Part shown: positions 48,387 to 57,187 of the stretch, one piece after another
Layout: every line of letters begins with the position of its first letter
Numbering within the stretch: the first letter of the stretch is position 1
NCBI RefSeq assembly: GCF_016650695.1
Contig: NZ_JAEKFH010000001.1
Location: 248,001 to 312,000, forward strand
Length of the DNA: 64,000 nt
Direction of reading: 5' to 3'
Source: Pseudomonas sp. TH41
Lineage (GTDB): Bacteria > Pseudomonadota > Gammaproteobacteria > Pseudomonadales > Pseudomonadaceae
The notes under the pieces: generated by a model
Seen by the model: the letters and a program-made list of their open reading frames with translations, nothing else
Databases searched by the model: none
Told to the model about the DNA's origin: nothing
Translations under genes and position numbers: made by a program

Positions 48387-49445
48387 TCAGATCTCTGCGT
48401 ACATTCGGCCTGGATTGAAAATCCCTTGTGGGTCCAGTTGTGACTTGAGCGATTGCTGGTAGCGCAGCAGCGGTGCTGCCAGTGGCTGGAAGGGCTGCTC
48501 GGCATTTGCATGGCAGGTGGCATGTCCTCCAGCTTGCCTGGCAATGGCGCGGATGGTCTCGGCCTCGGCGTTGGATTTCAGCCAGCGCTGGGCGCCGCCC
48601 CAATCGATCAACTGCTCGCCTGGCAGGCTCAATGGGCCAGTGTGGGTCGGCAGTGACAGGCGCCAGAGCGGGCGAGCATCGGCAAAGAAAGTCAGGCGCT
48701 GGGCATTGAGTTCGTCCCAGTAACCCGCGTCGAGCAGTTCGCCGCCCAAACGATCATGGGCGGCCGTTACCGAGCCTTCGCCACCCTCCAGGCGCAAATG
48801 CAAGCGTTGTCCGTCATGGGTGGCTGCGCTGATGGGGATGGGTTGTTGCCCCCATTCCGCCAGTTTCAGCAGGGCCTGCTCGCTGCTCATTTCCAGGGCG
48901 ATGCTGAGGCTATGTCTCGGCTTTGGCAGCACCTTGAGGGATACTTCGGTCAGCAGCCCCAGGCAGCCAAAACTGCCCGCCATCAAGCGCGACAAATCGT
49001 AGCCCGCCACGTTCTTCATCACTTCGCCACCGAAGCGCAGATGCTTGCCATGGCCGGTAATGACGCGGGTTCCCAGCACGTAGTCGCGAACCGAGCCGGC
49101 CCACGGTCTGCGTGGTCCCGACAAACCGGCGGCGACCATGCCACCAAGGGTGGCGCCGTCATCGCTGTAGGGTGGTTCGCAAGGCAGCATCTGCCCGGCG
49201 GCGTCCAGCGTTGCGTTCAATTCGGCCAGCGGCGTGCCGGCGCGTGCCGTGATCACCAGTTCCGTAGGGTCGTAGGTGACAATGCCGCGATGCGTACGAG
49301 TATCGAGCAGTTGACCGCGAACCTCTCGACCCAGATGAGCCTTGCTGTTCCCTCCTTGTATGCGCAATGGAACATGGCTGCGCAGGGCATGCTCAACCTG
49401 TTGCAAGAGGTCCGCGCCAGCGTCGTTTGAATGTTGGCCAAGCAT
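48387..49445 (-). CDS. glcE: Glycolate oxidase, FAD-binding subunit
   Basis: 352 residues. A PCMH-type FAD domain shortened relative to GlcD: LRIQGGNSKAHLGR, ELVITARAGTPLAELNATLDAAGQMLPCEPPYSDDGATLGGMVAAGLSGPRRPWAGSVRDYVLGTRVITG. The C-terminal LDPQGIFNPGRMYAEI is typical. Its ATG overlaps the glcD stop by one base (TGATG). With GlcD and GlcF it forms glycolate dehydrogenase. Confidence 0.94.
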   Translation of the reverse strand: MLGQHSNDAGADLLQQVEHALRSHVPLRIQGGNSKAHLGREVRGQLLDTRTHRGIVTYDPTELVITARAGTPLAELNATLDAAGQMLPCEPPYSDDGATLGGMVAAGLSGPRRPWAGSVRDYVLGTRVITGHGKHLRFGGEVMKNVAGYDLSRLMAGSFGCLGLLTEVSLKVLPKPRHSLSIALEMSSEQALLKLAEWGQQPIPISAATHDGQRLHLRLEGGEGSVTAAHDRLGGELLDAGYWDELNAQRLTFFADARPLWRLSLPTHTGPLSLPGEQLIDWGGAQRWLKSNAEAETIRAIARQAGGHATCHANAEQPFQPLAAPLLRYQQSLKSQLDPQGIFNPGRMYAEI

Positions 49446-50944
49446 CAAAAACGCTCCAGTTCAGGGAAGGGCAACTGCCCCATGTGCACATGCATGGCGC
49501 CGAACTCGGCGCAACGATGCAGGGTGGGAATGTTCTTGCCGGGATTGAGCAGGCCACTGGGATCGAAGGCTGCCTTGACCGCGTGGAACAGGGTCAATTC
49601 ATCGCTACTGAACTGGGCGCACATCTGGTTGATTTTTTCCCGACCTACACCATGTTCGCCGGTGATGCTGCCACCGACTTTTACGCATAGTTCGAGGATC
49701 TTGCCGCCCAGTGCTTCGGCGCGATCCAGTTCTCCGGGTGTGTTGGCATCGAACAGAATCAGCGGATGCATGTTGCCGTCTCCGGCGTGAAAGACGTTGG
49801 CGACGCGCAGGTTGTACTCGGCGGACAACTCGGTGATTGCCCGTAGAACACCGGGCAGTTCGCGGCGCGGGATGGTGCCGTCCATGCAGTAGTAATCCGG
49901 CGAGAGGCGCCCGACAGCGGGAAAAGCATTCTTGCGTCCGGCCCAGAAGCGCACTCGTTCGGCTTCGTCTTTGGCCTGGCGCACTTCGGTGGCACCGGCT
50001 TGCTCCAGGACCTGTCGGACGCGCTCGCAGTCGTCGTCGACATCGGCTTCGACGCCGTCGAGTTCACACAACAGGATGGCTTCGGCGTCTACTGGATAGC
50101 CTGCGTGGATGAAGTCCTCGGCGGCGCGAATGGCCAGGTTGTCCATCATCTCAAGGCCACCGGGGATAATGCCGGCAGCAATGATGTCACCTACTGCACG
50201 ACCGGCTTTTTCCACTGAGTCGAATGCTGCCAGTAGCACCTTGGCTGATTGTGGTTTGGGCAGCAACTTGACGGTCACCTCGGTGATCACCCCGAGCATG
50301 CCTTCGGAGCCGGTGAACAGTGCCAGCAGGTCAAAGCCGGGAGAGTCGAGGGCGTCGCAACCCAGAGTCAGTCGCTCGCCATCGACCGTGAGCATTTCCA
50401 CTTTCAGCAGGTTGTGCACGGTCAGGCCATACTTCAGACAGTGGACACCGCCAGCGTTTTCCGCGACGTTGCCGCCGATGGAACAGGCGATTTGTGAAGA
50501 GGGGTCCGGTGCGTAATACAAACCATAGGGGGCGGCAGCCTGAGAGATCGCCAGGTTGCGTACTCCCGGTTGTACGCGGGCAAACCGCCCGGCAGGATCT
50601 ATTTCGAGAATTTTGTTGAAACGCGCCATCACCAGCAACACGCCTTTTTCAAGTGGCAGTGCTCCGCCGGAAAGGCCTGTACCGGCTCCGCGCGGTACCA
50701 CTGGAACATGCTGTTGATGGCAGATCTTCAGCAGTTTCTCGACTTGCTCGATTTCGCGGGGCAACACCACCAGCATTGGCGTGGTGCGGTAGGCGGACAA
50801 TCCGTCACACTCATACGGTTTGAGTTCCTCCTGGCTGTGTAGGATTTCAAGGTCAGGCATCTGCTCAAGCAAGGCCTGAATAAGCGCGTTTTTGTTGGTA
50901 GTCGGAAGAGCTCCGTCAACGCGTTCGTCGTAGAGAATGTTCAT
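49445..50944 (-). CDS. glcD: Glycolate oxidase, catalytic FAD subunit
   Basis: 499 residues, full length. FAD-linked oxidase domain with VPRGAGTGLSGGALPLEKGVLLVMARFNKILEID and CSIGGNVAENAGGVHCLKYGLTVHNLLKVEMLT. C-terminal active-site region NVFHAGDGNMHPLILFD and GGSITGEHGVGREKINQM. It oxidises glycolate to glyoxylate. The gene overlaps the preceding MaoC-fold gene by four bases, an unusual partner: the ordinary glcC activator gene is not present here. Confidence 0.95.
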   Translation of the reverse strand: MNILYDERVDGALPTTNKNALIQALLEQMPDLEILHSQEELKPYECDGLSAYRTTPMLVVLPREIEQVEKLLKICHQQHVPVVPRGAGTGLSGGALPLEKGVLLVMARFNKILEIDPAGRFARVQPGVRNLAISQAAAPYGLYYAPDPSSQIACSIGGNVAENAGGVHCLKYGLTVHNLLKVEMLTVDGERLTLGCDALDSPGFDLLALFTGSEGMLGVITEVTVKLLPKPQSAKVLLAAFDSVEKAGRAVGDIIAAGIIPGGLEMMDNLAIRAAEDFIHAGYPVDAEAILLCELDGVEADVDDDCERVRQVLEQAGATEVRQAKDEAERVRFWAGRKNAFPAVGRLSPDYYCMDGTIPRRELPGVLRAITELSAEYNLRVANVFHAGDGNMHPLILFDANTPGELDRAEALGGKILELCVKVGGSITGEHGVGREKINQMCAQFSSDELTLFHAVKAAFDPSGLLNPGKNIPTLHRCAEFGAMHVHMGQLPFPELERF

Positions 50945-51393
50945 ATTGGGGCAAACAACCCTTTCTTATTGTTGTGACCGGCCAACGACGAAACAACCCC
51001 GCAGGCTTCGGCGTCCATTACTGTCACTCCCGCTTCGTTGGTCATCGTGATTTGGGCCGTTGCATGGCCTTGATTGCCCAAAGTCTTGATTACCCATTGG
51101 CAGGTGATCGTGTCGCCGGTATAGACCGGCCGCGTGAAGCGGAAGGCGATGCTGTCACCCATCCAGCCAATTTTCCTGCCGATTTCTGTGACCAGGCTGG
51201 CTGTCAGCAACTCATGGGAAACAGGTGCTTTGAGTACAGCGGCCTCGGCACAACACGCATCGAAAAATGCAGGTTGATAGTCCCGAGAAATTCTCGTGAA
51301 AAGCTGGATGTCTTCAATGTTAAAGCGGCGAGAGGCTGTGAAACTGTCCCCAACCTGAAGCTCCTCCGAGGCACGCTGTCTGAAGCGAGTCAT
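50941..51393 (-). CDS. MaoC-fold (hot-dog) protein with altered active site
   Basis: 150 residues, single hot-dog domain: QVGDSFTASRRFNIEDIQLFTRISRDYQPAFFDACCAEAA, then VSHELLTASLVTEIGRKIG and RFTRPVYTGDTITCQW. MaoC hydratases usually have SGDxNPxH at the start of the helix. Here the corresponding segment reads SRDYQPAFFD (residues 36-45), so the catalytic Asn and His are replaced. It lies between the AcnB-like small gene and glcD, in one unit. A non-hydratase or thioesterase-like role, or a partner subunit, is possible. Confidence 0.8.
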   Translation of the reverse strand: MTRFRQRASEELQVGDSFTASRRFNIEDIQLFTRISRDYQPAFFDACCAEAAVLKAPVSHELLTASLVTEIGRKIGWMGDSIAFRFTRPVYTGDTITCQWVIKTLGNQGHATAQITMTNEAGVTVMDAEACGVVSSLAGHNNKKGLFAPI

Positions 51394-51404
51394 TGGAAAA
51401 TCCT

Positions 51405-51704
51405 TTACATGGGTTCGTCATTGTCCGGCGATTGCTCCAGCATCTCGCAGGCACGTTGCTTACCAATGATTGAGCAGTAAATTTCGCCTGAGATAATTGC
51501 CTGGAGATAACTCCTTTTCAGCTTCATGGCTTTTGTTTCACTCGAAACTTTATTGGCAAAGAGGTCGACCAGCACTGCCTCTTCAAAAGGTGGTGGGTTT
51601 TGAAGCAGCTCAATCAGGCCATTTGTTTGTTCTGCATTCAGGAATCGCGGTTCCATGCCTGCTTTTTCACAGGCCATCAAATATTGTTGATAGGCGTAAA
51701 GCAT
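51405..51704 (-). CDS. Free-standing aconitase-B N-terminal domain protein
   Basis: 99 residues. It aligns without gaps to the start of AcnB in this same window: LNAEQTNGLIELLQNPP against [17 protein letters not shown], then EEAVLVDLFANKV against [13 protein letters not shown], and a common lysine-rich continuation ending near KQRACEMLE. It stops where AcnB continues into the swivel and catalytic domains, so it has no iron-sulfur site. GGAGG precedes the ATG, so it is translated. It is the first gene of the unit running to glcB and is divergent from etfBA. The N-terminal domain of AcnB mediates dimerisation and protein contacts, so a regulatory or adaptor role is possible. Confidence 0.82.
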   Translation of the reverse strand: MLYAYQQYLMACEKAGMEPRFLNAEQTNGLIELLQNPPPFEEAVLVDLFANKVSSETKAMKLKRSYLQAIISGEIYCSIIGKQRACEMLEQSPDNDEPM

Positions 51705-51776
51705 GGAGTACCTCCAGGATTCAGCAAAAGGATGACGTTCACACTATAGCTGCCTTTTTATTAAAAAAATAACAAA

Positions 51777-51787
51777 ATGTCAGTTAT
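51777..51787. promoter_or_regulatory. Candidate TetR operator between the glc unit and etfBA
   Basis: ATGTCAGTTAT, identical in its first ten bases to the motifs at 56231 and 61244. The left half of the palindrome is weak here. Confidence 0.55.
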
Positions 51788-51883
51788 TGACGTCTTAAAT
51801 GTTGACATTTTTTCAGGCGGGAACAAGAGTGGAGTGGCAGGTCATTTCGGCCTTTTCCTGTTATCGCCAAATAGAGAATGCAC

Positions 51884-52633
51884 ATGAAAATCCTGGTCCC
51901 TCTCAAGCGGGTGGTCGACTACAACGTCAAGGTTCGCGTCAAGGCGGACAATTCCGGCGTCGATCTTGCCAACGTCAAGATGTCGATGAATCCGTTCTGC
52001 GAGATCGCCGTTGAAGAAGCCGTACGCCTGAAAGAGAAAGGTGTTGCGACTGAAGTCGTCGTCGTCTCCGTCGGCCCGTCCACCGCTCAAGAGCAACTGC
52101 GCACCGCGCTGGCTCTGGGTGCCGACCGCGCCATCCTCGTCGAGTCCGCCGAAGATCTGACGTCCCTGGCCGTTGCCAAACTGTTGAAAGCTGTTGTCGA
52201 CAAGGAACAGCCTCAGCTGGTGATCCTTGGCAAACAGGCCATCGACAGCGACAACAACCAGACTGGCCAGATGCTCGCTGCATTGAGCGGCTACGGTCAG
52301 GGCACGTTCGCTTCGAAAGTCGACATCAGCGGCGACAGCGTTGCCGTGATTCGTGAAGTCGACGGCGGCGCGCAGACAGTTTCCTTGAAACTGCCGGCCA
52401 TCGTCACCACCGACCTGCGTTTGAACGAGCCGCGCTACGCGTCCCTGCCAAACATCATGAAAGCCAAGAAGAAGCCTCTCGAAGTGCTGACTCCGGACGC
52501 TTTGGGCGTTTCCACTGCCTCCACCAACAAGACCGTGAAAGTCGAAGCGCCAGCGGCACGCAGCGCGGGTATCAAGGTCAAGTCGGTGGCTGAACTGGTT
52601 GAGAAACTGAAAAACGAAGCGAAGGTAATCTAA
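51884..52633 (+). CDS. etfB: Electron transfer flavoprotein, beta subunit
   Basis: 249 residues from ATG 51884, the standard length. It begins [22 protein letters not shown] and contains the family signature near residue 40 ([19 protein letters not shown]) and the AMP-binding [50 protein letters not shown] is the conserved family pattern. It accepts electrons from acyl-CoA and other flavin dehydrogenases. etfA starts on the next base after the stop. Confidence 0.96.
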   Translation: MKILVPLKRVVDYNVKVRVKADNSGVDLANVKMSMNPFCEIAVEEAVRLKEKGVATEVVVVSVGPSTAQEQLRTALALGADRAILVESAEDLTSLAVAKLLKAVVDKEQPQLVILGKQAIDSDNNQTGQMLAALSGYGQGTFASKVDISGDSVAVIREVDGGAQTVSLKLPAIVTTDLRLNEPRYASLPNIMKAKKKPLEVLTPDALGVSTASTNKTVKVEAPAARSAGIKVKSVAELVEKLKNEAKVI

Positions 52634-53563
52634 ATGACTATCTTGGTTATTGCTGAACACGACAACAAAGTACTGGCCCCGGCCACGCTGAACACCGTTG
52701 CGGCTGCCGCCAAAATCGGTGGTGACATCCACGTTCTGGTTGCCGGCCAGGGCGCTGGCGTCGTGGCTGAAGCCGCGGCCCAAGTCGCTGGCGTGGCTAA
52801 AGTGTTGGTGGCCGACAACGCCGCCTACGCTCACCAGCTGCCGGAGAACGTCGCACCGCTGGTTGCAGAGTTGGGCAAGGGCTACAGCCACATCCTGGCT
52901 GCCGCTACTTCCAACGGCAAAAACATCCTGCCGCGCGTTGCCGCTGCGCTGGACGTCGACCAGATCTCCGAGATCATCTCGGTAGAAAGCGCCGATACCT
53001 TCAAGCGTCCGATCTACGCCGGTAACGCTATTGCTACCGTGCAATCGAACGCTGCAGTGAAAGTGATCACCGTGCGTGCCACCGGTTTCGACCCGGTTGC
53101 CGCTATCGGTGGTTCGGCTGCTGTTGAAGCGGTTGGCGCTGCTCACGACGCGGGCATCTCCAGCTTCGTCGGCGAGGAACTGGCCAAGTCCGATCGTCCG
53201 GAACTGACCGCTGCCAAGATCGTCGTTTCCGGCGGCCGCGGCATGCAGAACGGCAACAACTTCAAACATCTGTACAGCTTGGCCGACAAGCTGGGCGCTG
53301 CCGTCGGTGCTTCGCGCGCCGCGGTCGACGCAGGTTTCGTACCCAACGACATGCAGGTCGGTCAGACCGGCAAGATCGTTGCGCCACAGCTGTACATCGC
53401 GGTCGGTATCTCCGGCGCGATCCAGCACTTGGCCGGCATGAAAGACTCCAAAGTGATCGTTGCGATCAACAAGGACGAAGAAGCGCCGATCTTCCAGGTG
53501 GCCGATTACGGCCTGGTGGCTGACCTGTTCGAAGCTGTGCCGGAATTTGAACAGCTCGTCTGA
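52634..53563 (+). CDS. etfA: Electron transfer flavoprotein, alpha subunit
   Basis: 309 residues. The FAD-binding C-terminal domain is typical ([97 protein letters not shown]). Works with EtfB and a separate ETF-quinone oxidoreductase, not encoded here. No acyl-CoA dehydrogenase is in the window, although an enoyl-CoA hydratase is. Presence next to a catabolic cluster with a shared operator suggests a dedicated ETF. Confidence 0.96.
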   Translation: MTILVIAEHDNKVLAPATLNTVAAAAKIGGDIHVLVAGQGAGVVAEAAAQVAGVAKVLVADNAAYAHQLPENVAPLVAELGKGYSHILAAATSNGKNILPRVAAALDVDQISEIISVESADTFKRPIYAGNAIATVQSNAAVKVITVRATGFDPVAAIGGSAAVEAVGAAHDAGISSFVGEELAKSDRPELTAAKIVVSGGRGMQNGNNFKHLYSLADKLGAAVGASRAAVDAGFVPNDMQVGQTGKIVAPQLYIAVGISGAIQHLAGMKDSKVIVAINKDEEAPIFQVADYGLVADLFEAVPEFEQLV

Positions 53564-53620
53564 CCCATCTTGCAGCAAGGTGGGCGTCAGCTCGCCTTGC
53601 TCACCGTCAAAGGAGGCAAC

Positions 53621-54649
53621 ATGCGTTACAAACTATTGGGAAGATCCGGTCTACGGGTTTCGGAGCTGTGCCTGGGAACCATGACATTCGGCAACCAAGG
53701 ATGGGGCACGGAGGAAGCCGAAGCGGCGAGGCTTTATTCGCACTTTCGCGATCAAGGCGGCAACTTCCTCGATACTGCCAATGAAATCTATGCAGGCGGT
53801 GCAAGCGAGGAGATGCTAGGGCGATTATTGCAGGGCCATCGCGATCAAATGGTGGTGACCACTAAGTATGCCTTGGCGCTTCCTGGTGGCCAAGACATCA
53901 ACGCTGGCGGCAATCATCGTAAAAGCCTGCATCGTTCGGTCGAGGCGAGCCTGCGACGGCTGGGTACCGACTATATCGATCTGCTCTGGGTACATGCCTG
54001 GGACGCATTGACGCCTCTCGAGGAAATGCTGCGAGCTCTGGATGACTTGGTCAGGCAGGGAAAAGTGCTTTACCTCGGCATTTCCAACACACCGGCCTGG
54101 GTTGTGGCCAAATGCAATACATTGGCTCGTGCTAACGGCTGGACGCCTTTTATCGCCATGCAGGCTGAGTACAATTTGCTCGAGCGTTCGATCGAACACG
54201 AACTATTACCGATGTGCCGCAGCGAAGGCTTGAGCCTAGCTGCCTGGTCTCCACTGGCCAGCGGGATACTGAGCGGTAAGTACAGTGCCGAAGTCGCCAA
54301 GGGTGAAAGCAAGCGCCTGGATGTTGCGGCAATGAAATCCCTGGACGAGCGGGGGCTGGCCATGGCTGAGGCCGTCGGTAAAATCGCCCGGGAAATTGGC
54401 AGGACCCCTGCGCAAGTGGCCTTGAACTGGTTACGCGGGCAGCCGAATGTCATTCCGCTACTGGGTGTGAGGACCCAGGCTCAGTTACTGGACAATATGG
54501 GGTGTCTTGAGTTTGATCTGGATTCGGCTTGTTTGGCCGAACTGGGTGCATCAGGCAAGCCGGTTGCCCATTACCCTTACGATTATTTGAACAAGTATCA
54601 GAGCCTGATCAACGCAGGCTTTCAATCGCAGATCGATGCCGATCGCTAG
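53621..54649 (+). CDS. Aldo/keto reductase family protein
   Basis: 342 residues. AKR TIM-barrel: LCLGTMTFGNQGWGT, FLDTANEIYAGGASEEMLGRLLQGH, the catalytic-lysine region VVTTKYALA, VEASLRRLGTDYIDLLWVHAWDALTPLEE and the C-terminal NADPH-binding LNWLRGQPNVIPLLGVRTQAQL. The normal AKR tyrosine is present as Y in ANEIY. AAAGGAGG eight bases before the ATG at 53621 sets the start. It follows etfA by 57 bases and ends in a clear terminator, so it is likely the last gene of the etf unit. Probably reduces a ketone or aldehyde of the pathway. Confidence 0.9.
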   Translation: MRYKLLGRSGLRVSELCLGTMTFGNQGWGTEEAEAARLYSHFRDQGGNFLDTANEIYAGGASEEMLGRLLQGHRDQMVVTTKYALALPGGQDINAGGNHRKSLHRSVEASLRRLGTDYIDLLWVHAWDALTPLEEMLRALDDLVRQGKVLYLGISNTPAWVVAKCNTLARANGWTPFIAMQAEYNLLERSIEHELLPMCRSEGLSLAAWSPLASGILSGKYSAEVAKGESKRLDVAAMKSLDERGLAMAEAVGKIAREIGRTPAQVALNWLRGQPNVIPLLGVRTQAQLLDNMGCLEFDLDSACLAELGASGKPVAHYPYDYLNKYQSLINAGFQSQIDADR

Positions 54650-54657
54650 GTTGGATA

Positions 54658-54686
54658 CCCCTCACGGCTGAGCCGTGAGGGGTTTT
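54658..54686 (+). terminator. Terminator between convergent aldo/keto reductase and amidohydrolase genes
   Basis: A 12-bp stem CCCCTCACGGCT/AGCCGTGAGGGG followed by TTTT, nine bases after the aldo/keto reductase stop. Confidence 0.9.
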
Positions 54687-54689
54687 GCC

Positions 54690-56015
54690 TCATGCTTCGA
54701 TTTTGCCGTCTTCCTTGGATACCTGGGTGAACATCTTGATGATGTCGCCCGAGGTCACGCAGCGACGGGTTTCGCCTTCAGCCAGCGGCGCCGGGCCACC
54801 GAACGATTGTGGGCGGGTATCAATGTGGGCTGCTTTAGCACGCAAAGCACCCGCCGTGCAGTTTTTTCGCCCCCCCATCAGGCTGAACGCATCGAAGTTG
54901 TAGAGTCGCATGGCGTTGCCATGGGTGATCTTGTCGATGGTGCTGGCCGACAGGTGCGAGACTGTTTCGATCAAGCGATCCGGGCACTCTGGCCAGACGG
55001 TATCAGAGTGTGGGTAATCGCACTCGTAGGCAACGTTGTCTTCGCCGATATCGTCGAGGTTCTTCAGACCGAACTTGTCATCAATGAAGCAAGTAAGGAA
55101 GTGCTCGCGGAACACTTCGCTAGGCTTCTTGCCACCGAAATCGGCATAAGTCCAGGCGCGGTGGTGGTCGTGCACGAAATCTGCGCGCTCCAGGAAATAC
55201 GGAATCCAGCCAATGCCGCCTTCGGACAAGGCTATCTTCAGGTCCGGATAACGGTGCAAGGCCTTGAGGTGAAGCCAGTCGGCTGCCGAATTGACGATGG
55301 AAATCGGCATGGTGATGATCCATGCATCGATCGGAGTGTCCATCGATGCGTGCGGAGCCTGGGCACCGGAACCAATGTGAATGTTAATGACTACCTTGTT
55401 TTCCGCGCAGACCTTCCACAGCGGTTCCCAGTGGGCGTCGTGCAGGCTCGGTTGACCCTTGAGGGATGGGTTGTCGGTGAAGCTGATGGCGTGGCAGCCC
55501 TTGGCAACCACGCGTTTGATTTCTTCGACGGTGGCGTTGATGTCCCAGTATGGAACGATTGCATTGGGAATGTTGCGTCCCGGGAAACTGCCGCACCACT
55601 CGTCGATATGCCAGTCGTTGTAGGCCTTGAGCAGGGTCAGTGCGTTTTTCTTGTTATCGAACTGATGGAACAGGCTGCCATCGAAGGTCACGACGCTCGG
55701 GAAGTTCAATGAAGCCAGCAGGCCGTTGGCGTTCATGTCATCGATGCGCGCCTTGATATCCCAGGCACCCTTACGCATCTGTTCGAAGGATATGGGCTCG
55801 CAGCCATATTCTTCCCGGTTGCGCCCGACCACGGCATTCAATCCGATATTGCCAGCGCGACGGCCTTCGAAGAGCCAGTAGTCCGCACCATTCTTGTCTT
55901 TGAGCACCTTGGGAGCGAAGGCTTTCTGCTCCGCTGTCAGGTGCTGATCGAACATGGTGGGAGGCTCTACGATGTGGTCGTCAACGCTAATCAGGATCAA
56001 GTCATCGACTTTCAT
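54690..56015 (-). CDS. Amidohydrolase family protein (ACMSD-like)
   Basis: 441 residues of the amidohydrolase-2 type. The N-terminal metal motif is VDDHIVEPP (a D-x-H variant). Further conserved histidines are in INIHIGSGAQAPH, LALHRYPDLKIALSEGGIGWIPYFLER and HDHHRAW, and the final Asp in ECDYPHSDTVWPEC. Members catalyse decarboxylation or C-C/C-N hydrolysis of ring-derived acids. The ATG at 56015, with GGAGACAG upstream, sets the start; the long N-terminal extension is not family-like. It is divergent from a secreted Cache gene, with a candidate operator between. Confidence 0.88.
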   Translation of the reverse strand: MKVDDLILISVDDHIVEPPTMFDQHLTAEQKAFAPKVLKDKNGADYWLFEGRRAGNIGLNAVVGRNREEYGCEPISFEQMRKGAWDIKARIDDMNANGLLASLNFPSVVTFDGSLFHQFDNKKNALTLLKAYNDWHIDEWCGSFPGRNIPNAIVPYWDINATVEEIKRVVAKGCHAISFTDNPSLKGQPSLHDAHWEPLWKVCAENKVVINIHIGSGAQAPHASMDTPIDAWIITMPISIVNSAADWLHLKALHRYPDLKIALSEGGIGWIPYFLERADFVHDHHRAWTYADFGGKKPSEVFREHFLTCFIDDKFGLKNLDDIGEDNVAYECDYPHSDTVWPECPDRLIETVSHLSASTIDKITHGNAMRLYNFDAFSLMGGRKNCTAGALRAKAAHIDTRPQSFGGPAPLAEGETRRCVTSGDIIKMFTQVSKEDGKIEA

Positions 56016-56230
56016 TGGCTGCTGTCTCCATTTCGTATGCTGCCGCTGGCCAGGCAGGGCCAGCATCACGGGCTGCTTCAGGTTTTTGTTTTTGGCTAGG
56101 AGAACATTAAGGCTTTTGCCTTGGCTCGGCAAGCAATAACCGACACATTGTTAGCTAATGGTTCGAGCAGGGTGATCTGTGATCGCCTTGCGTCGCGCTA
56201 ATTGCATGTCAAGGTACTGCAAATGATACT

Positions 56231-56240
56231 ATGTCAGTTA
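56231..56240. promoter_or_regulatory. Candidate TetR operator between the amidohydrolase and Cache genes
   Basis: ATGTCAGTTA, as at 51777 and 61244; located 36 bases upstream of the Cache gene start. Confidence 0.55.
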
Positions 56241-56275
56241 ATTTGTAACTTTATCTATCGATGCAGGTGCAGTAC

Positions 56276-57136
56276 ATGAAGCTGTTTCAAAGGTTGGGCA
56301 GGCAGGCAGCATGCTGGATGTTGTTACTGGTGGCTGCTCAGGTAGGGGCGACGGATTCTCAGGACGATGCGCAGCGGGCCAAGGCATTGCTTGAGCGTGC
56401 AGTTCTTTACTATCAGGAGCACCACGAAAGTGCCATGGCTGCTTTCAGTCGCCAAGGGGACTTTATCGATAATAACTGCTATGTGATGGTTCTCAATACC
56501 CAGGGTGTCATGCTGGCCAGTGGCGGGCCGTCCAGTTTCTTGATCGGAAAGAACGTCGGCGCATCCTTGCCCAAGGAGTTGACGGCGGCTTTCTCCGAGG
56601 CCCTGAAGACCGAGGCAGTCCAAGGGGTGCAAAAGGCCGAATACAACTGGAAAGTCTGGAATGGCGACCGCGATGAGAACAAAGTGGTCTATTACCGCCG
56701 CGTCGATGACAAGCTTTTTGCTGTTGGCTACTACATTTCACGGCAAACATCGGAGCATGCCCAGTCGATGCTCGATAAGGTCTCAAGTGCAATTGCATCA
56801 AATCCGAACTCGACGCTGGAGGCCATCAATCAATTAGACCCCGCCTTTCGGCTTGATGATCTTTACCCGTATGTCATCGACCTGAACACCCGGCGCTTTG
56901 TTGCTCATGGATCCAGCAAGCGGATGGTGGGGACGGATTTCAGCACAATCAATGATGCCCATGGTAAGCCACTAGGGGCCCCGCTTCTGCGGATGGTTCA
57001 GCGCAAGGGGGCAGGGGAATTCCAATATGACTGGCTGAACCCGTTGACCCATAGCATCGAGCACAAGCATGCCTACTTTCGTAAGGTAGACCATTACCTG
57101 ATTGCCGTAGGGTATTACCAATCCACCGCACAATAG
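56276..57136 (+). CDS. Secreted double-Cache domain protein
   Basis: 286 residues. A signal peptide (residues 1-25, hydrophobic CWMLLLVAAQVGA) is followed by two similar Cache-type units. The first runs from about 35 to 140 (LERAVLYYQEHHESAMAAFSRQGDFIDNNCYVMVLNTQGVMLASGG... VVYYRRVDDKLFAVGYYIS); the second from about 155 to 280 (LDPAFRLDDLYPYVIDLNTRRFVAHGSSKRMVG... HAYFRKVDHYLIAVGYYQS). There is no transmembrane or cytoplasmic signalling domain. It may act as a periplasmic ligand-binding or sensory partner. The ATG at 56261 is also possible. Its promoter region carries the shared operator. Confidence 0.8.
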   Translation: MKLFQRLGRQAACWMLLLVAAQVGATDSQDDAQRAKALLERAVLYYQEHHESAMAAFSRQGDFIDNNCYVMVLNTQGVMLASGGPSSFLIGKNVGASLPKELTAAFSEALKTEAVQGVQKAEYNWKVWNGDRDENKVVYYRRVDDKLFAVGYYISRQTSEHAQSMLDKVSSAIASNPNSTLEAINQLDPAFRLDDLYPYVIDLNTRRFVAHGSSKRMVGTDFSTINDAHGKPLGAPLLRMVQRKGAGEFQYDWLNPLTHSIEHKHAYFRKVDHYLIAVGYYQSTAQ

Positions 57137-57187
57137 TCCGTCGCAAGTTCACTGCGCGGATCGCTTTGGCGTTGTGGCCGGGTGTTT

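Noticed and set aside
51842..53578. A 578-codon open frame antisense to etfBA
   Set aside because: The etf genes on the plus strand are unmistakable; the antisense frame is a composition artefact.
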